From positions 806,001-870,000 of the forward strand of contig CADCXA010000056.1 of assembly GCA_902806565.1 (NCBI GenBank): 64,000 bases of DNA, read 5' to 3'. The translations under genes were made by a program, and so were the position numbers. Shown here one piece after another: positions 1 to 11,700 of the stretch (the first letter of the stretch is position 1; each line of letters opens with the position of its first letter). The notes below the pieces were generated by a model. The model was not told where the DNA came from and did not search any database. It worked only from the letters and a program-made list of their open reading frames with translations. The DNA is from Hypoxylon rubiginosum (lineage: Eukaryota > Ascomycota > Sordariomycetes > Xylariales > Hypoxylaceae).

Positions 1-704
1 AATACGGCAGCCTGGTCTGAAACCTTTCTTTAGCATCGAGATACGATTGCCCCAGCCCTACATCGGCCCTACGCTGGACATATAGTAGCGCGTTTTAAGG
101 CTGCATGATGGGCACCTCAACATGAGTGAGGGAATGCGGGTTTCCGCGGGCTGACAGCCACGTTTGATTCGAAACAACTGCAGCCCGTCAGCTATTGTAA
201 CCACACCACTGCTAGAAAGTTGTCGGCCGACGACCAACAAATCTTCTCTATGACCCTCTCCGTCCACGACCTGAGCCAACCCGCGTGGAGAGCAGGGAAA
301 TGGAGTTGCATTACTTCATAATCTCACGCCTGAAGTTAATAAGCCTCCATCCTGGACCCTGAGCCTATCAACGACCGGCCTCCAAGACCCGGGCTTGGGT
401 CGGTTTTCGATATTTTCGAATCCTGTCTTTGCCCACCTCCTCCTCTCTTCCTTGTCTGTGCTACACAAACTATGATGACCGGCTAGGATTCGCCCCCGGT
501 GATTCTCCCGCCCACCAGGATATTTCTTGCATTTTGATCGATGTGGCTTGCCTCAGCTCCTATTCTTGCCGATTTCTTACCGATGTCTCGGAGTAAAGAG
601 CCTTGCTCTCTAGTCCTCTACCTCTTTTCTTAACATGTTTGAGGGAGTAGGCCATCAACCCCACGGATACCAATTCTTGGGTCCCTTTTTCCCGCTCCCA
701 TCCC
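1..704. other. Gene-free left edge
   Basis: I find no supportable gene here. The open frames are short, carry no recognisable motif and lack a convincing exon structure. The stretch just before 705 is pyrimidine-rich and probably holds the promoter and 5' leader of the rhodopsin-domain gene. Confidence 0.5.
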
Positions 705-2149
705 ATGGTGGCCATGGATTCTGACGATCGTGGCCCAGGCCTTCGGGCGTTCTTGATTGTAATGATCGTTTTGACTGTATTATCGACCACGCTACGTTTC
801 TGGTCTCGAAGTTTGAAATCACCTGAAGATAGACGCATGTCCCGTTTCTGGTGGGACGATTGGGCTTCTCTCGCATCCGTGGTACGATATCCTCCATTCC
901 TGCTCCTACTTCGATTCATTATGTCCTCTATGTAATTGACCCATTGACATTTTATATAGCCATTCGTCCTAACCCAGCTCGCATTGGTTCTAGCAATGAT
1001 TCATATAGGACTAGGTGCCCATGCGAGAACCTTGCCAGACTGGATCGTATTTCAAAACCTGAAGCTCCTCTTCATTGGTTACTTCATGTACGATGTCGGT
1101 CTCTATCTTACCAAGACGTCCGCGCTGCTGTTCTACAGCCGAATCTTCACGAAACATCAACACACGACCTGGTTTAATTACGCTCTATACGTAGTCCACG
1201 CCCTTAATACGTCTTGGCTTCTTGCAATCATCTTCGGAACCATCTTCGTGTGCGATCCTGTCTCTAAAAACTGGATAACGAACGAGGATGGAAAATGCGC
1301 GTCAGCGGGTGGGCTCTGGCTAGGCAGTGGACTGTGGCTAGGCAGTGCAATGATACCCAGTGTCATCATTGATCTCATTATCTTACTTCTACCGATGCCG
1401 AAGATTTGGTTCCTTCAGATCAGTCGCGCGAGGAAGAGCGGCATTACAGTTGTATTTATATTGGGATCCTGGTGAGCATTGTTTTCGTGGAACCTTGGCT
1501 CGCATCTCACCCTGCTGACCGTTGCTTCTAGCGTTATTATCGTCTCTCTCGGTCGGTTAATCACCGTCATGCAACCGCCTGCTGCGTTAATAGTAGATAC
1601 GACATGTGAGTGAAGCTTGCTTTCTTCTGAGTTGCTTCCGAAGTACAATTAATGAATTAAATGCGTTCTATTCAACATGAAATCCTATCTAACTTGCCTA
1701 CAGACGAAGCAGTCCCGGTATTGTACTGGTTGTGCGCTGAATGCCCGATTACTCTATTCAGCATCTGTCTTCCGGCCATGTTACCTCTCGGGCGCCATCT
1801 GGCTAACAATTACTTCTCTCCTCTCTTGAGCCGGATCTCGTCGTTTCTGGGCTCGAATGGGGGCCGTAGTGCGTTGAGAAGCCGGAACGGGGACTTTCAA
1901 AAGGTGAAGCCAGGTCCGAGTGGTATTCGAATGCGGGCGGCGAACCGCTCTGGGAAATTCCGCGACCATACCGACGGCGAGATAGAAAGCGTCCAGTCTG
2001 TCGCCAGCAGCCGCAGCATTCTACATCTCTCACCCAACCAAGACTACCACAAGGCTTCTGCGCATGGCGGGGACCCGGGTCGCAATGGACATCACGATGT
2101 ACCTCATCAGGCTATCCGCGTAGACAACGATATCGACGTTAGCTGGTAG
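705..2149 (+). CDS. Fungal rhodopsin-domain (PTH11-like) integral membrane protein
   Basis: Four exons join in phase: 705-881, 960-1471, 1532-1605 and 1704-2149, giving about 402 residues. The product resembles the fungal rhodopsin-domain family, seven-helix plasma-membrane proteins related to PTH11-type receptors. Visible marks are hydrophobic helices from the N-terminus (AFLIVMIVLTVLSTTLRFWS), the pair WWDDWASLASV after helix 1, GLGAHARTL, and the helix containing KLLFIGYFMYDVGLYLTKTSALLFYSRIF's first half, typical of the family. The C-terminal hundred residues are polar and Ser/Arg-rich, as expected for a cytoplasmic tail. A second in-frame ATG lies at 714. The ligand is unknown, and many members are orphan receptors or membrane proteins of uncertain role. 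Confidence 0.85.
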
Positions 2150-2496
2150 TGGATACGTTGCGACCTTTGAATTTTTCGCTAATGATATAAATCAATAAAA
2201 AGATAAAGATATAATAGAATACTCTAGGAACATATGTGCAATCAATCTAAGTTATATCAAAGATAGGGGTTTAGGTCGTTCCGTACCCCATTGCAACTTT
2301 CACTAAAAGGGGACTCACAGAAAAAGGTTACAAGAGTTCTCCATATAAATCCAGTGGGACAGGGAGGTACCAAATTTCGGCTCCACCTCCTAACCCATAC
2401 TCACCGCTTTCTTGAGCTCTGGATGTCTAAAAACTTCACGAATTTTTTTATAAATATCTTTTACAGAGCTATAACTGACCGTAATTTATCTTTATA
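2150..2496. other. AT-rich spacer
   Basis: This 347-base spacer is AT-rich with ATAAA-type runs near 2180-2215 that may serve as the polyadenylation region of the upstream gene. No gene is seen. Confidence 0.4.
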
Positions 2497-3252
2497 ATGT
2501 CATTGCAGTCGTTCATTGACAGGGAAATCGACGCATTCCTTGGTAATACTAAGGATAGCGGTGCCATACCTGATTTCCCATCGGCCGCCAACGCGTCCTC
2601 CGAGCCCCCTGTTAAAAAACGCCGTGTCCATAGCAAAGGTACCCCAACTACTGCTCCGAAGAACAATGAATCGGGTCCCGCGGGCAAATCTAAGGAAGAT
2701 GGGAATCGAGCTGGGCCATCTGGGGATATGGTCGACATCCTCATGGACCACTTCACTGCCTCAGTGAACGAGGGCCTATTCAACACAGACCGGCCGGTTA
2801 CGAATTCGATGGAAAGGCGCCAGATAGCGGGCCAGCGAGCCCTACAGAACAAGGCGCCTGTTAATGGAGATACCAGCGGCGATGACGAGATTGGGGACCC
2901 GGCCCTATCTGACCAGCAGTTGGCATGCTTTCTTGGTATGCTGCTCGCCGGCAAGTCAGGTGGGAGTGACCTGGATGACTCTGACTCCTCCGGGGAACTG
3001 GGTAGCCAACAGCCCTCTGCAGATTCGGCTGGCTTTGAGGATCGGTTGCCGGGCTCGACCGACATTGAGAAGGCTATGCAATATTTCCAGAAGGACCTTC
3101 TTGAAGATATCCCCGCCGAGGATTTTCTGCTGGTCTGCGAGGGTTTAGCAATGCCACTGCGGGCCGTGGTTTTTAACGCGATCGAGACCAAGGAGCGTAA
3201 GATTATGTATCTGAACTTCTTGATTACCAAGGCTAGAGCTGGGACATTATAA
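2497..3252 (+). CDS. Orphan intronless ORF, acidic protein with an SV40-like NLS
   Basis: An uninterrupted 251-codon frame starts at an ATG just after an AT-rich stretch. I do not recognise the family. The protein has an N-terminal segment SLQSFIDREIDAFLG, a basic cluster PVKKRRVHS (residues about 39-47) that looks like a monopartite nuclear localisation signal, a long low-complexity acidic/Ser-rich middle (DLDDSDSSGELG), and a more ordered, hydrophobic C-terminal third (AMQYFQKDLLEDIPAEDFLLV onward, about residues 190-251). It has no intron, unlike most neighbours. A 324-codon frame is open on the opposite strand (2469-3443), but its composition looks like a shadow. It could be a lineage-specific nuclear protein or a domesticated mobile or viral remnant; nothing decisive is visible. 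Confidence 0.55.
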   Translation: MSLQSFIDREIDAFLGNTKDSGAIPDFPSAANASSEPPVKKRRVHSKGTPTTAPKNNESGPAGKSKEDGNRAGPSGDMVDILMDHFTASVNEGLFNTDRPVTNSMERRQIAGQRALQNKAPVNGDTSGDDEIGDPALSDQQLACFLGMLLAGKSGGSDLDDSDSSGELGSQQPSADSAGFEDRLPGSTDIEKAMQYFQKDLLEDIPAEDFLLVCEGLAMPLRAVVFNAIETKERKIMYLNFLITKARAGTL

Positions 3253-3822
3253 TATATACTACGGCGAAGCCTGTGCATTTTGCTTAGTATAGCTGCAGTG
3301 GACTCGGGTACGCATGTTGCTACTTGAACCTGAGAAGTGACAATGCTTTTGCGCCCAGAGGCTAAATGTTTTCGGGTCTCGTTGGTCGCTTTGCTAGGCA
3401 GTTTCACGAGGTATAATGATTGAGACGCCAAGTTGCAGGGCATCTCGATGCTATTACGTTAGCTCCAGACGGGCATGCGGTACCGTTCAGCCGCGGCTGA
3501 ACACCCCACGCATTTACCAATATTCGCGAAAGCGCAAGGGACTTGTAGGGTGGGATAGTAGACGTTTGGATGCTTTCTGCCCTACGACATAAGAATCTAC
3601 CCATCCCAACCAGCTGGGGAACAACTCGAAGGGCTTACCACAAATCACATGCTTTGAATTACCTAGGTATTCAATCGTATTTCTTTCATCCCTTTCATCT
3701 GTTATCAACATAATTTTCCTTCTAACACCGGTCCCACAATCATCATTCTGTAAAGTCCAGACTGTGCACGACTTCACATAGGCATCACATTTTTTCTTGC
3801 AATAAGCAGTCTGCCAGCAGAG
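3253..3822. other. Intergenic spacer with an 18-bp perfect palindrome
   Basis: No gene is seen. The perfect palindrome GTTCAGCCGCGGCTGAAC lies at 3485-3502. The last hundred bases are the probable promoter and leader of the sulfotransferase-like gene. Confidence 0.5.
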
Positions 3823-4629
3823 ATGTCATCATCCGACGGAGAGTCTGGCGATGGCCTAAAAGTTATCCATGCAGGTCTATTCCGTATGGGCACCTGGTCA
3901 ATGGCCAAGGCCTACCGGATACTTGACTTCAAAACCTTCCACGGTCTCGACGAACCTACTCATAAGGACTGGTGTCTGTTGGAAGAAGCTGCAGAAGCGA
4001 CTTGGCCATCCGCACCAGAGGCACGCCCGAGGCCGCCATTTACGCGTAGCGACTGGGACGAAATATGGGGCAACGAGTATGATGCAGTCTGCGATACTGC
4101 GGCACCATTCACTCTAGAGCTGTTCAAGGCCTATCCCGACGCCAAAGTTGTCCTTGTTCAGCGAGACTATGATACATGGTGGCCAAGCTTTCAGACGGAG
4201 ATCATAGATAAGCTATTTACACCTTTCTTCGACCTTTCCATCTTTCTTGCCTGGCATCTTGTGGGCTACCGAGCCGGGCATGCGATGAGAAAGCTGGTTT
4301 TCGGCTTTTTCGACGCCAAGACGAAGGAAGAGATCGGGGCACACGGCAGGGAGACTTATGACAGGTTCTTCCGAGAAATACGCGCCACCGTGCCCCCCGA
4401 AAGACTGTTGGAATACAAGATGGGATCTGGCTGGGAACCGCTCTGCGGATTTCTTGGTAAAGACGTCCCGGACGCACCCTTCCCATTTTCGAACGATCAA
4501 AAAGCGCATTCGGAAGGGGTTGAAGCAAAACAGAGGAAGTTATATCTCGCCATGTCGAGGAATGCTGTGTTAGGTGTCATGGGCCTTGCTGCAGTTGGAG
4601 CTAGTTGGTGGGCTTTTTTCTGGAATTAA
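3823..4629 (+). CDS. Sulfotransfer_4-family P-loop protein with a C-terminal membrane anchor
   Basis: This single-exon gene encodes 268 residues. The family is the fungal P-loop sulfotransferase-like group often annotated as Sulfotransfer_4 or 'NAD-dependent epimerase/dehydratase'. The N-terminal beta-strand and loop KVIHAGLFRMGTWSM (residues about 14-28) occupies the 5'-phosphosulfate-binding position. AAPFTLELFKAYPDAKVVLV (about 91-110) followed by QRDYDTWW matches the second conserved strand, and LEYKMGSGWEPLCGFLGKDV is the family's C-terminal signature. The usual RTGT loop reads RMGT. The last 22 residues (AVLGVMGLAAVGASWWAFFW) form a hydrophobic tail, suggesting a tail-anchored protein. 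Real sulfotransferase activity has rarely been shown for this family. Confidence 0.85.
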   Translation: MSSSDGESGDGLKVIHAGLFRMGTWSMAKAYRILDFKTFHGLDEPTHKDWCLLEEAAEATWPSAPEARPRPPFTRSDWDEIWGNEYDAVCDTAAPFTLELFKAYPDAKVVLVQRDYDTWWPSFQTEIIDKLFTPFFDLSIFLAWHLVGYRAGHAMRKLVFGFFDAKTKEEIGAHGRETYDRFFREIRATVPPERLLEYKMGSGWEPLCGFLGKDVPDAPFPFSNDQKAHSEGVEAKQRKLYLAMSRNAVLGVMGLAAVGASWWAFFWN

Positions 4630-5073
4630 GACTAGCGATGGCTATTTGAGTCCATCCAAAAAGAGTAGCAATACACTGTGTAAAAAAAAATAATAAATAT
4701 AAATTATCGACAATTTGAGCGGACACGTTCAATCGATGAGCTACCAAGTCAGCAGCATACGACCTACGATCTGCGCAAAAGTGTCACCAGGCTATTATCG
4801 CTGCAAAGCTTTGTCATTTCGATAGGAGATTATCGGCCCTCTATGCATCTTTCGTACGATCCTTCGCGGCGAAGAGTCATTCGGGGATGGCGCTAGACCT
4901 CCAGGTACAACGTCAGCAAGCCCAAGTCCAAGAGTGCATAAATAAAATATGCATAGGCCATTTTGGAGCATTATGAAAACATAAAAGGCCACGGCATCTC
5001 ATCCAAGTGACAGAAGATAACTCGAGAACATCGACACCATTGAGAGCCCGAACCTTATATAAATCATATCAGA
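4630..5073. other. Intergenic spacer
   Basis: An A/T-rich run at about 4681-4710 probably belongs to the 3' end of the upstream gene. The rest carries no gene and should contain the promoter of the serine hydrolase. Confidence 0.4.
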
Positions 5074-6317
5074 ATGGCCTCATTAGACGATTTACTGGAA
5101 TCTGCGGTGCAAGATGGCACGGCACCCGGAATCGTGGTGATTGCCAAAGACAAGGATGGTAAGTCCGATTGACCTGTGACCCCTATTTCTGCATTGCTCA
5201 CTCTGTCGAAGGCAAAGTCGATTTCGCAAAAGCATTTTCATCGGAGAAAGGAACTACATACAATCTGGACACGGTTATGGAGGTCTCCTCCATGACGAAG
5301 TTCCCGACGTCAATTGCCGCATTGCAACTCGTCGAGAAGGGCCTCGTCACGCTCGATGAGGATGTCTCGCACTTGATACCATCATTTGCAAAGCAGGGCA
5401 TCCTGACATCGGTGGACGACGACGGGGCCCCCACAGTCCGCGAGCGACAGAACCCCATCACCCTGCGCCGCCTGATTACTCACAGCTCCGGTGCAGGTTA
5501 CAGCTTTCTCGACGGCAAGCTCAGCAAAGTTCGGGCTTCGCAGTTCGAGCTGCCGTTGCTGTTCGAGCCTGGAGAGGGCTGGGCGTACGGCACCGGCATC
5601 GATCGAGTCGGCCACGTCGTCGAGAAGCTGACCGGCTTATCGCTGGAGGAGTATATGAAAGCGAATATATGGGGTCCGCTGGGAGCTGACAGCTCTACCT
5701 TCTTCCCCGACCAGGATCCCGCCATCAGCGCCCGGCGCGTGCCCATGTCGTTTCGCGAGGACCCGAACGGGCCCGCCGTCGAGAAACCCGGAGCCCCGAC
5801 GGTCACCGCCGGGCTGAAGCTGTGCTTCGGCGGGCACGGGCTGCTCGGAAGCATGCCCGACTACTTTAAGATGGTGCACTCGCTGCTCGCGGACGACGAG
5901 AAGCTGCTGAAGAAGGAGACCGCCGCGCTGATGTTCCAGCCCCAGCTGACGCCCGCGAGCAAGAAGGAGCTGCATAGGTTCATGGAAACGCCTGAGATGA
6001 AGCTCATGTTCCCGTCACCGCCCCATGTTGACCGCGACTACGGACTCGGTGGGCTCCTCATCGTCGGGGACGAGCACGAGTATTGGCGGAAGGGGGCACT
6101 GATGTGGGGCGGGGCCGCAAGTCTTAACTGGGTACGAGATCCTATCTACGACTTGCATAAATGATGCAGCCTGCTAACGAGGGTATAGTTCATCGACCGT
6201 GACGCTGGAGTGTGTGGCGTGTTCGGCGCTCAGGTGCAGCCGTCGGACGCAAGAATGAGGAAGTTGATAGACGCTTTCCAGGCTGATGTGTACCGGAAAG
6301 CAGGCAAGTTTACATGA
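5074..6317 (+). CDS. Beta-lactamase-fold serine hydrolase/transesterase
   Basis: Three exons (5074-5158, 5212-6131, 6189-6317) give 377 residues of the class C beta-lactamase-related family (PF00144). The catalytic S-x-x-K is SMTK in EVSSMTKFPTSIAALQLVE. The Tyr motif sits in GEGWAYGTGIDRVGHVVEKL, which matches the W-x-Y-G-x-G-x-D signature of fungal family members such as LovD-like acyltransferases and EstB-like esterases. The third region is MWGGAASLNWF, split by the last intron. No signal peptide is visible, so it is probably cytosolic. Members either hydrolyse esters or move acyl groups onto secondary metabolites. No PKS or NRPS neighbour is visible here, so the substrate cannot be named. 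Confidence 0.9.
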
Positions 6318-6514
6318 GGCCTCGAGGAACAAATTTTCTTCAATCTAGGTATCAAATAAGAGTTGTACAATCTGACGCTCGTGCACTTTGATTCGGAAGT
6401 TATATTACTCCCATCTATATCATTGCCGACGAACTAGTTACAAGTGAATGAGTCGTCATTGAGATGCTAGAAACACGTGGCGAGAATTTTATTAAACACC
6501 CGACTGCTCTCCCA

Positions 6515-7495
6515 TCAGTTCCGGCGGCCAGTTTTGACAAAACTCACTCGTCCGTACTTGTCCCTGGTCGGACGCGTGTTACCCTTGCAGATCCAACGAT
6601 TCTGGACATCCGTAGTATTGACGCCATTGCGATAGATGCCCTCCATCTCCTCCCGCATCTTGGACTTGGGCTTGCCCTCCTTGATCCGCAGCTTCTCCAG
6701 GAACACGTACGACCCGTAGAACGCGGGAGACGTGTTGCCCTCCATGGGCCCCTTCTTGCCCAGGAACGCGTTCAGCTGCCGAGACTGGACCTTGCGGTCC
6801 TCCTCGCAGCAGGCCGAGATCGCGCGGCAGAAGGCCTGCTGGCTGACGTCGGGCTTGCGCAGGAACGCGCGGACCTTCCTGCGCACCTCGTCGCACGTGT
6901 CGTACACGGGGACCTCCTCCGTGTCCTCGCCGTCGAGCGCCACGCCGCCCACGTCGAGGAGCTGGTCCTGCTGCGCGGCCTTCCTGGGTTTCTTGGCGGC
7001 CGGCTTCTTGGCCGGCGCCGCCTTCAGCCCCTGCAGCTCGCGCTTGCGGAAGAACCGGAAGGCGCGAGGGTATATCGTCGTGCCGCTCCCCTCGTCGCTG
7101 CCCGTCATGCGCATGAAGCGCTGGTAGGAGGTCGAGGTTATTTCGAGGGCCTGCTGGAACTCGCCCACCTTCATGTTGCCGCCCTCGATAAATTCGCGGA
7201 TCCTCCGCCGCACCTGGTTGGGCGTCATGTTGCCCTCGTAGATGCGGGGATCGTCGTCATCGATCTCCGGTGGGGTTTCCGGCTCGTCGACAGCGTCAGA
7301 CTTGCGCTTTTTGGACTCTGTTGAGCTCTTTTCATAGCTTTTCCCTACTTGGCTATTTTCGTCACCAGACTGCGTCAAAGGCTACTACCTGTTAGCATGT
7401 AAATTCGTTATCGCTCTAACTTGGGTCCTCACCTGTACTATAGGGTAATAATTTGAACTGGACGTGTTGGGATCTAGTTCATTAAGAGGACTCAT
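6515..7495 (-). CDS. Protein with two DUF7726 (helix-turn-helix-like) domains
   Basis: Two exons on the minus strand, 7433-7495 and 6515-7381, are joined by a 51-nt intron with a TGCTAACAG branch/acceptor region; I place the acceptor at the second downstream TAG because this keeps the frame. The product has about 309 residues. After a charged low-complexity N-terminus with KKRKSDA, two related modules follow: MTPNQVRRRIREFIEGGNM and on (about 72-137), and CDEVRRKVRAFLRKPDVSQQ and on (about 182-270). Both share the pattern 'VRR-K/R-x-R-x-F-x(n)-F-x-x-A-L/I' of the fungal DUF7726 family, which looks like a small helical DNA-binding or cyclin-like fold. A Lys/Pro/Ala-rich linker separates them. 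The function is unknown; a nuclear role is an inference. Confidence 0.75.
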
Positions 7496-8745
7496 CGTGA
7501 ATAGTATAGAGTGGTGGGCTTCTCTTATGCTGTAAGTGTGTAAAATGTCTAGTTAACTGTTTGAAAACTGATGAAGTTGCGATTGATGGGATAGCTTGAA
7601 ATCAGTCACCTCATTACAGATATAAATGCCCCTTCAACACGCGTTCTGAATTGACGTTTTCTATGACGTTAAAAGTAAACAGATCGTAGGTCTGCTACTG
7701 CTTTGAGGTTGTAGATCAGGGACTACCAGGGCCAGGGATCCGGGGATTTCAGGGACTATCATTACGCAAGTCTCCACCGCATGTATCATGCAGCCCTACG
7801 GACTTGTCAGCGTGTAGAGTGAGCTACCAGGCAGCCAGGCAGCCAGGCAGCCAGGTAGCCCGTAGAAAAGCAGATAGCCCTGATGGGAATCGAGCCTATC
7901 CTTATCCTCCTTGACAAGCCTGAAACGTTCCCTTACCTCGCACGTCGTGTTAGTAGTAAGGGTTGTGTTATATTAGCTGCTTCGCTGCTTAGGTACTGTA
8001 TCTATGATTAGGTCGGGAAACAAGATCACCGATCGTGATTTTGTGTAGCTACCCCTAGGTACCTCCTACACGCGTCCTCTCGGGATATTTCGGTGTGACG
8101 TCACAAGCGACAGATCGAGCACGATCAGCCAGTGTGGCCATCCTCTTAAATACATATATACTTTATGTAGGTAGGTAGCGTGTAGGTACATAAGGCTTAT
8201 GTATGTATTAGCGCATGCAGTAGTTACATGTAGGTAAGCGAAGTACATACAGTATTCACAGTGTTGTTCATACGTGCTCGAGCTATTTTGACGCCATTCT
8301 GGTAGGTAGAGGAGGATCTTACCTAAGTGTTAGTCTAACCCCGTGTGTATCATTCTTTCCATACTGTTTCAATACTCAAGTAGATGCAGAGCTGAGGACA
8401 AAAATACGGATGCCAACAGCGACGGACGTCTAACCCCTTTTTGGTAACATTCTTCTATTATCTACTACCCATGGCAGCTCAGCCACATAGGCGCCATCTC
8501 CGCCTGTGTAGGCAGATGTCGCGCATGGTACACGATATTCGCTCGACTTCGCCTCATGCACGTAGGCGCGTTGTTCGAGCCCCTTTACGGTACCTAGTTA
8601 GATAGGGATATACGCCTGGATCTGGTTCGCGCCCGCGCAGGAAAATCAACCTAGTCGTACAAATACTTGCACGAGTTTTTTTTTTTTTTTATCTACATAG
8701 AACTCGTTCGATAAGCGCCAATTTATCACGACTCATCTCGCCAAC
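7496..8745. other. Long intergenic region with an 8-bp tandem repeat and a poly-T tract
   Basis: No gene is supported in these 1.25 kb. They hold about four copies of an 8-base unit CCAGGCAG at 7828-7860, many TAGGTA words near 8165-8240, and a 15-base poly-T run at 8676-8690, 56 bases before the kinase start codon. This is probably the shared upstream region of the divergent DUF7726 and kinase genes. Confidence 0.5.
7828..7860 (+). repeat. 8-bp tandem repeat
   Basis: Four copies of CCAGGCAG, the last with T in place of C (CCAGGTAG), upstream of the kinase gene. Confidence 0.9.
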
Positions 8746-11700
8746 ATGGCTTCACCTCTGTACGACGAAATACTCGAGGACTTGTATAATGATATTCACG
8801 AGAAACTTGAGAGGCGAGATGTCACCGACCTACGTTTTGCGAAAGCAGGTACCGCCGAGACTGTTCTATCTACTTCCAATCTAAAGCGTTTATTCTGTAG
8901 TCTGGTGCCTCCGGGCGACTCCTTGGAAAGGCATTTCGGACCCTTCACCACTGCCGAAGTATTGGCGTCTCAAACCGAAAAAAAGAAGCTTCAAGATTTC
9001 CTGGCCGTCCTAATCTACGCACGTTGCAGTATCGAGTCAGCCAGAGGTTTCACTACACAACTTCTCACATCTTCGCCCGAGTACACCGGGTTTGGTCAAC
9101 TTCCAGCAAGTCGTAGTCAACTTGCGCAAGTATTCAGCATAGAAAATGGACGTGACATTAACAGCTTCATGGACCTGCAGCCCTGCTTTTGCCCCATTGT
9201 GCTTTATAAAGGAGAGGATGTTCAAGTTGCTAAAGGCAGAAGCCAGAGACTGCCTTACATGTCTGATGAGGAACGTATCGGTGAAGGTTCTTTCGGTGTG
9301 GTTTATCGTACCGTCATCGCCCCGGGTCACTTGAAAGACAGACATGACCTCTCTATGGCAAATACTGAACCTATGCCGATGGCCCGGAAGGACTTCAAGA
9401 AAGTCCGACACATCCCAGAAGAGTGGGAAACCATGAAGCACATACTAAATGCGCCCCTGAAATCGAAAAATATCCTCGAGACATTCGGCATCCTTCAGCT
9501 TGATAATACATTCAGTATATTCATGCCTCTCGCTGAATGCGACCTTAGGGCGTGGATGAGCAAGAATCCACCGAAAAGAGACTCGGAATCGTGGAAGGCA
9601 GATATTCTCAAGTGCACATCAGGCGTTGCACGCGGTCTGGATTTTCTTCACTCCGGGATCAGAGACCCCAACGGAAATCGAATGATCTGCTACCACATGG
9701 ACCTGAAGCCAGCAAATATACTCGTCTTTCCTGATGATAGGGAACCGGGGAAAATGATATGGAAGATAAGTGACTTTAGCATCTCGCGTGTGAAATTGTC
9801 ACATCAGCACCACCCAAGAGACATCAGCGCTCCTTTTAAGCAGAGAAAGGGAGGGACATCCGCGTCCGGGACCGGGAATCAACATGGAGGGGGCAGTTAC
9901 CTCGCTCCTGAGTCAGAGACCGGCAGATCGGATATGAACCAAAAGAGTGACGTTTGGTCTCTGGGATGTGTCATCAGCGTCATCATCACCTATCTCAGCG
10001 AAGGGCAGCTGGGCATTGACAAATACTTGGAAAAGCGAGTAACTACTTCGGGAAAATCCGGAGGAGCAGGCCATGACTTTTTCTTTCGTCACATCCGAAA
10101 TGCTACGCAGCACAAGTCTCACCCAGCAATACGGAACCACCATAAATACCTCATCAACGAAGCAGCTGGGAGGAGCCCGGACGAAGGCACGATACTGAGA
10201 CGACTATTGGAATATATTGAGCATTCTGTACTGCAGCTTGAACCCGAGCGTAGGGAATCGGCCAGGTCTGTTCAAGACGAACTACACATCGCAGCAATGG
10301 GCTATCAGGAGTTAACTAAAAAAAATGATGGTTCCGACAATTCTATCCCAGACACACCTTCGACCAACACAATTACTCGATTGAAGCAGATTTTTCATCG
10401 GTAAGAGCGCAGGTCTTCCTTTCGTTTCACATCTGTTCCTATACCTAACCAAAGCATTCTTTCAGAAAAAAGCCAGATGAGCCGGTGATGGAAAGTCTTT
10501 TCATCTCTGACGCAAAAGACGTTGCCGGGTGTTCTATAGCATCCAGCGAGTTTACCATGGCCCATTGGACAAGCTCGCACATTTTTCTATACAATTCACT
10601 ATCATTTCCGCCGTATCCCAGGATAAGTATCAAGAACATTGCGGAATGCGGACTAAAAGGATCCCTTGTGTGGAAAAGCGTTAAGCTAAGCGGCACATAT
10701 TTGATTGCTTCGACAACAGGACACCATTCTCACGTATGATCAGATTTACTCGCACTAAGAATAAAGCAGAAACTAACCTGAATTCAGATTTATCTGTTTG
10801 ACCTTATAGGCGGCAAACGCCCAGCGTTAAATTTTGACTTCGGCTATGAGATTGTACTCCCGCTTGAAAGCTCCAATGGACTCCACCGAATAGCCATCTC
10901 TCCAGGTGGTATAGTGCTTGCTTGCGTTGCGCATCGCGACGCAGAGAGTTCTTGGGTCTTTCACGCCAGAATCGAGGACTTAATTAGTCACAGTACCCAA
11001 AGGTAGTACTACAATTGGCTCGGAGAACTTACGCTAATATTTCATTAGGAGAGTTTCCGAAGCTACATCATCCTCGAGTGATGAGTCCCAGAGGATAGTT
11101 ATCGCAGAAGGGCCGTGGAACCACTACCAGGTTGAGACACCGGCAACAAATGTGACACATTTGTCATTTCCTTCCGATACAACTATTTGCTATGTCGCCG
11201 AGCCAGATATAGCTGAGACACATGATATTAAAGTCTCCTGCAAATCACTTCTAACCGGCGGATCCATCACCCAGAAAATAGAAAACCCTAACTCATCGTC
11301 TCTAGTATGGTTTAATTATAAATCTCGAGCATAAACTATCAGAGTCAAAGCCACTAATACTTTCTAGGTATTCGACAGTGGGAATTCAGGCCGCCTTTTT
11401 ACGACCTTCGCCGCAATCGACCAGGAACGAACATTCGCGATCGTGCTGTACGACAAGGAACTCTTCATACAGAACTTTGACGATACAAACCCAATTTTCC
11501 AAACCCAGGAGGCATCATTGGGGAATCATTGCATCGTTCAGCTCTTGATGGACGAGCAACACTCGAGACTCTTTGCCCTCGGGACTAAATCTGGCAACGA
11601 CGTCATGCTGCTAATGGAGTTACCCCTACACGATCTAAAACATAAAGCAAGGCCTCGAGTAATCAAGGTACTCGCCGATATTCGTCTGGGGGACAAATTT

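Noticed and set aside
2469..3443. 324-codon minus-strand ORF
   Set aside because: It overlaps the plus ORF completely, is Ser/Arg/Pro-rich without motif and looks like a shadow; expression data would decide.
6464..7324. 286-codon plus-strand ORF
   Set aside because: Leu/Ala/Arg-rich antisense shadow of the GC-rich DUF7726 gene.
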